A program made the position numbers and the translations under genes. A stretch of DNA of 10,532 nucleotides from Polyrhizophydium stewartii (taxonomy: Eukaryota > Chytridiomycota > Chytridiomycetes > Rhizophydiales), in contig JADGIZ010000654.1 of NCBI GenBank assembly GCA_027604665.1, forward strand, positions 1 through 10,532. The letters are read 5' to 3'. How positions within the stretch are numbered: position 1 is the first letter of the stretch; each line of letters opens with the position of its first letter. A model generated the notes under the pieces. That model was not told where the DNA came from, ran no database searches, and worked only from the letters and a program-made list of their open reading frames with translations. This document shows positions 6,985-10,532 of the stretch, one piece after another.

Positions 6985-8853
6985 ATGGTCGCATCGTCGT
7001 CTCGACGCACCCACTCGCCCAACAGCCCGCGACCGCAGCGTCAGCGTGCCCGCGTGCCGACCACACCCGCAGCACCGCGCACTGCATCCGCCGCAGCGTC
7101 TGCCGGCGGGTCGGGGCGGCGGCCGGCGCTCAACCAGCCGCCGCGCTCGGTGCTGCGCTCGCCGTCGCCCGCGCGGCCGTCGTTGCTCGCCTCGCTCAAG
7201 ACCGCGCTGTCGGACATGACGACGGCGGCCTCTGACAAGGTGCGCTGCGCTGCAGCCCGCGCGCCGGCAGCCCGTCCGGCTGCTGACGCATGCCCGCACG
7301 CTCGCTGACGCACCCGCACGCCCGCGGCGACGCAGTTCGACTCGTTCTACCGCACCATCAACGCCGTGCTCTCGAGCCGCATCGGCCGCAGGCTCCAGCG
7401 TGTGGCCAAGTCGTCTCGCACGCCGCAGACCGGCCGCGCCCGCCCGTCAATGAGCAAGCAGTCTCCCGGCTGGCCGACGCCGCTTGCCCTGCGCACAGAC
7501 GGCCTGGCGTGGCCCGCTTCGCCGGCCAGCACAAGCAGCGCCGCCGACTTGGAGCGCATCCGCCAACTCGAGGAGAAGCTCGAGCGCCTCGAGCAGCAGC
7601 TGAGAGAGTCGGTTGCCACCGCAGCGCCGCACCGAGCAGAGACACCAGCCGCTGCAGCGCCGGTGGTGGTTGCTACCGGTGTGGGCTCGTCGTCCGAGAC
7701 CAGCCTTGTGAGTATGGATCTGGACTCGCCGTCCGAGCGTGCGGCGCCGCTGTTGCCGGTGGCCGCCACGACGCAAGAGCACCCGATGCCGCCAAGACTG
7801 CCGCCGCCGCCGCCTCCGCCGCCGCCACCGCTCCAGCAGCAGCAGCCGCAACACCAGTCTCGCCTACGCGACCAAGAGGCCCTCCGCGATGAGACTCAGA
7901 CGGACAGACCCCCCGTGGGTCTGCGTCGGGCCATCAGCGCACCGACTGGCCGCATCACCTCACTCCAAGGCGGCGGAGTTGCGCTGACGCAAGCCATCGC
8001 TCAAGCCAAGCAGCGCCTCGCGAAACCAGTCGTGAGTGTGTCGCGAGACCCACGATGCCTGCTAGTTTTACCACGCTGACGCTCCCTGACCAAGCAGCCT
8101 GTGCAAACGGACAGTGAGGCACCGCAGATCCAACCGGTCATGTCGCAGCTTATGGACGAAATGCGGACGGTTCGGTTGCGCACGCTGGACGCATCCCAGT
8201 CTCCGTGCAAACGGCCGTCGTCCGACTCGGGCTACGTGCCTGTGCCGACGATGGACCATATCACGGGATCGACGTGCGGGCCTCCGTCGGACTCGGCGTC
8301 AGCATCGGCATCGGTGGCGGCGTCGGTGGTCGATTCAACGGCGACGCTGAATCAGGAAACGCACTCGCCGCACACGGCAGCGCTGCAGGCAGCGGTGCCG
8401 GCGCCTCTTCCACCGCTGCTGCTGCCGCCGCTGCCGTCCGCCATCCGGTCGATGCCCATGTTTGCACAGACTCCTCGAACACACGATCGGTCTGATCCCT
8501 GTTCTGAGCTTCAGACGCCCATCGCGGCATCACCCTTGCCCGAGATACCTGCGTACCCGGGCTTTCCGCAGCCGGCTTTTGTCGAGAAGCAAGTCGAGCC
8601 GTTCTCCCCGGACAGGAACGAGCGCCTGCAGGAGACTCTCAAGCGCCGGTTCGAGTCTATCTACGGCTCGCTAATCGAGATCCAGACGTCGCCAGCCGCC
8701 CGCACGCGGCCCGACGAGGGCGAGGCGGCCGGTTCGCCCCGCACGCCCCGCACGCCCCGCACGCCCCGCACCCGCGCACGACGCCGCAGCGCAGCACGCA
8801 CCCGCAACAGCACCCGCAGCAGCGCCCGGCCATGTTCGACGGCAACGCGCTGA
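6985..8853 (+). CDS. Unrecognised long, mostly disordered protein with a short coiled coil
   Basis: Three exons, 6985-7239, 7336-8031 and 8098-8853, with introns of 96 and 66 nt, both phase 0 with in-frame stops and CTGAC branch sequences, give about 568 aa. I do not recognise a family. Residues 1-85 are basic and Ser/Pro/Ala-rich. FDSFYRTINAVLSSRIGRRL (86-105) looks like a short amphipathic helix. About 156-177 is a coiled coil (IRQLEEKLERLEQQL). A ten-proline run at about 241-250 is followed by Gln-rich sequence, then RPPVGLRRAISAPTGR, QLMDEMRTVRLRTL and LQETLKRRFESIYGSLIEI, which look like short conserved motifs in disordered sequence. Many SP/TP sites, including repeated TPR triplets at the end, could be targets of proline-directed kinases. 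The ATG at 6985 has G at -3 and +4. The last 25 or so residues are Arg/Ser-rich and read like out-of-frame sequence, so the true C-terminus is doubtful. A scaffold or cytoskeletal/nuclear role is only a guess. Confidence 0.65.
8737..8772. repeat. Four 9-bp tandem repeat units
   Basis: The unit CCCCGCACG occurs four times in a row, the last with one change. In the frame of the upstream gene it encodes repeated Pro-Arg-Thr; in the frame of the PTPA gene it encodes Pro-His-Ala. The unit length is a multiple of three, so copy number alone does not change the frame, but single-base errors in such G/C sequence would. Confidence 0.85.
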
Positions 8854-10330
8854 TGCCGACCATGCCGCCGCCGGGCAGCGTGCGGCCCGGCCAGCAAGGC
8901 GCGCCGGCCCAGGTCGACGTGCCCAAGGTCGCCGGCCGCCGCCGGTTCATCCACCCGCGGCGCATCCTCGCCGCCGAGGCCGCCGCGGCAGGCGGCGCAA
9001 CGGCCGACGAGGCCGCGGCGGCGGCAGATGCACCCGCGCCCGACGGCCTCGACCTCGGCGCATTCGCCGAGCCGCAGAAGCGCATCACGGAAGCGTCGCT
9101 GCTGCGCGAGTGGACCCAGAGCGAGGCGTACCTGCGCATCCTGGACTTTATCCAATCGCTCAACGAGAGCGTGCGCAACAAGAAAGTCAGCGATCCGTGC
9201 CCCGTGTCCGAGGTGCGTCACCGCCGTGCTATCGAGGCGGAATGCGGACCAGCAATGACTGACTCGCCGCGCGGGGCCAAGGCCATGACGAGAATCATCC
9301 AGATGCTTGACGAGGTCGACGGCTGGATCGACCAGATTCCGCCAGAGCCGACGCCGCAGCGCTTTGGCAACATCTCGTTCCGCAAGTGGGCGTTGCGGCT
9401 CAAGGATGTGAGGAAGATGCGCATCGGTGCGGCCAAAATAAGCTGCTGAGCGCTGATCGTGAGTGCAGGAGTCTGTTCGCTTGACGGCGCAGGTGCTTCC
9501 GCAGCATCTCGCCCCCGCGGCAACGGAGCTCGCGGCGTATCTGGCCGGGGGATTCGGCGACGGCACGCGCATCGACTATGGCAGCGGGCACGAGCTGGCG
9601 TTCACTGCATGGCTGTGCTGCCTGGAGCTGCTGGACGTCTTTGGGCCGGACGACTACCAGGGGCTTGTGACGCGGGTCTTTGTGCGGTGGGTGACCGAGC
9701 GAGCGTAGTCAGCGCAACGGGCAATGGAGGCTGACTGCTGATGCGTGTCCAGATATCTGGATGTCGTGCGGCGGCTGCAGCGCGTGTACATGCTCGAGCC
9801 GGCGGGCAGCCACGGCGTATGGGGACTGGACGACCATCAGTTCCTGCCGTACTTTTGGGGCAGCTCGCAGCTGATGGGTGCGCTATGCGGCGGCTGGGAA
9901 TGCGGACAGCGGATGCTGATGCGGACGACGCTGCGCAGACCATCCGCGGCTGCGGCCCAAGTCGATCACGCAGCGCGACATTGTGTCGCATTTCAGCCGC
10001 GAGTACCTGTATCTTGCGTGCATCGACTACATCAACGAGGTGCGCCGCTCCGCCTCGCGGGCGTGCACGCATGCAGGCGCTGACCGGCGCGCGCGAGCGC
10101 ACCGACGCGCGCAGGTGAAGCGCGGGCCGTTCCACGAGCACTCGTCGATCCTGTACGACATCTCGGGGGTGCCGGCGTGGGCCAAGGTCAACTCGGGGAT
10201 GCTCAAGATGTACATTGCCGAGGTGCTGCAGAAGCACCCGGTGGTGCAGCACTTCCTGTTTGGGCGGCTGCTGCCGTTCGAGCCGGCGCACGCGGTCGCG
10301 CTGCCCGCGCCGCCGTCGCCCGTTGGATGA
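8832..10330 (+). CDS. PTPA: Serine/threonine phosphatase 2A activator (PTPA, fungal Rrd family)
   Basis: Six exons, 8832-9212, 9282-9407, 9469-9686, 9753-9877, 9939-10039 and 10115-10330, with introns of 69, 61, 66, 61 and 75 nt, give about 388 aa. PTPA proteins bind PP2A-type catalytic subunits, help activate them, and have prolyl isomerase activity; fungal members are Rrd1 and Rrd2. Family blocks follow in order: [63 protein letters not shown] (about 202-214), [16 protein letters not shown] (257-272), [45 protein letters not shown] and [13 protein letters not shown]. Each splice junction was set so that these blocks join without gaps. Residues 1-70 are a Pro/Ala/Gly-rich extension outside the usual domain. 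Introns 1 and 5 are multiples of three with no in-frame stop; intron 1 uses an AAG acceptor. The ATG at 8832 lies inside the end of the preceding gene, in another frame, so the N-terminus is the weakest part. I cannot tell Rrd1 from Rrd2. Confidence 0.93.
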
Positions 10331-10532
10331 AGGCGAGAAGGGGTTTTGGTGGGCGAGAAGGATGAAGTCCGGGTTGCACCAACTCGCCGCCATGCCGCCC
10401 CGCTCGCCGCCCGTCGCCGACCGCTCGCCCGTGAGCTGCCCGCCGCCCGCCGCCCGCCGCACGCGCGCCGGCGGCCCCGCGGCCCGCATCCCGTGTCCCG
10501 CCCGCCGGCGGCCGCGGCCCGCGCTCTCGGCC
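10331..10532. other. 3' flank of PTPA and G/C-rich right edge
   Basis: The first 50 bases after the PTPA stop contain a direct repeat, GGCGAGAAGG, and probably the 3' UTR. From about 10380 the sequence is C-rich with CCGCC repeats. A plus-strand frame with an ATG at 10363, and another in frame at 10393-region context (ATG at 10392 is in a different frame), stays open to the edge, but its product would be nearly all Pro, Arg and Ala. No gene is called here. Confidence 0.4.

Noticed and set aside
5777..7219. Long plus-strand open frame (480 aa) across RBR copy 2 and the promoter region
   Set aside because: Most of it is antisense to the RBR exon with intact zinc-binding motifs. Only the part from the ATG at 6908 is mentioned, as a possible upstream ORF.
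8648..8686. Possible 39-nt intron with a CTAAT branch-like sequence near the end of the unknown gene
   Set aside because: It is shorter than every other intron here (59 nt or more), and the interval reads as natural coding sequence (RRFESIYGSLIEI).
8661..9572. Minus-strand open frame (303 aa) opposite the unknown gene and PTPA
   Set aside because: Antisense to PTPA exons that match their family closely; it has no domain and stays open because stop codons are rare in this G/C-rich sequence.
9602..10489. Minus-strand open frame (295 aa) opposite the PTPA 3' half
   Set aside because: It crosses PTPA introns and exons without change in composition, as expected of a chance frame. The start near 10489 lies in low-complexity DNA.
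10363..10532. Plus-strand frame open to the right edge that could begin another gene
   Set aside because: The product would be almost entirely Pro, Arg and Ala from repetitive CCG/CGC DNA; there is no splice signal or motif that supports coding.
1..10532. Transposons, tRNA or rRNA genes, CRISPR arrays, bacterial operons
   Set aside because: I saw no terminal inverted repeats, transposase or reverse-transcriptase motifs, cloverleaf-like segments, spaced direct repeats or ribosome-binding sites; the intron-rich genes exclude a prokaryotic origin.

Overview
The window is GC-rich eukaryotic nuclear DNA, most likely from a compact fungal genome. Every gene I could model is interrupted by short GT-AG introns (59-96 nt, one of 181 nt), most with a CTGAC- or CTGAT-like branch-point sequence shortly before the 3' splice site. 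Codon third positions strongly favour G/C, and the proteins look fungal: an acyltransferase-3 membrane protein, RNF14/ITT1-type RBR ubiquitin ligases and a PP2A activator. A GC-rich zoosporic (chytrid-like) or basidiomycete fungus would fit, but the sequence does not settle the lineage. Both ends of the window are low-complexity G/C sequence, so it may be close to a whole contig.

Layout, left to right. Positions 1-320, minus: an open reading frame from an ATG at 320 that runs off the left edge, possibly the 5' exon of an unrecognised gene. Positions 510-2300, minus: a three-exon acyltransferase-3 gene (about 513 aa) with a 32-nt internal exon. Positions 2301-2916: spacer holding a 74-nt, about 95% identical copy of part of that gene. 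Positions 2917-4823 and 4936-6613, both minus: tandem RWD + RING1-IBR-Rcat E3 ligase genes (about 587 and 510 aa), only 112 bp apart. They share one intron position, differ at two others, and have a 118-nt stretch with a single mismatch that suggests gene conversion. Positions 6614-6984: divergent promoter region. Positions 6985-8853, plus: a three-exon gene for a long, largely disordered protein (about 568 aa) I do not recognise. Positions 8832-10330, plus: a six-exon gene for a PP2A phosphatase activator (PTPA/Rrd family, about 388 aa), whose start lies inside the end of the previous gene in another frame. Positions 10331-10532: G/C-rich sequence with no assigned gene.

Nothing indicates a mobile element, CRISPR array, RNA gene, secondary-metabolite cluster or a new multi-gene system. 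Most of the genes look like ordinary housekeeping or regulatory genes. The parts worth a second look are the gene-conversion signal, the displaced acyltransferase fragment, the overlap or possible fusion of the unknown gene with PTPA, the microexon, and several introns that are multiples of three without in-frame stops. Exon boundaries were placed by hand from splice signals and protein-family continuity; no alignment or database search was run.
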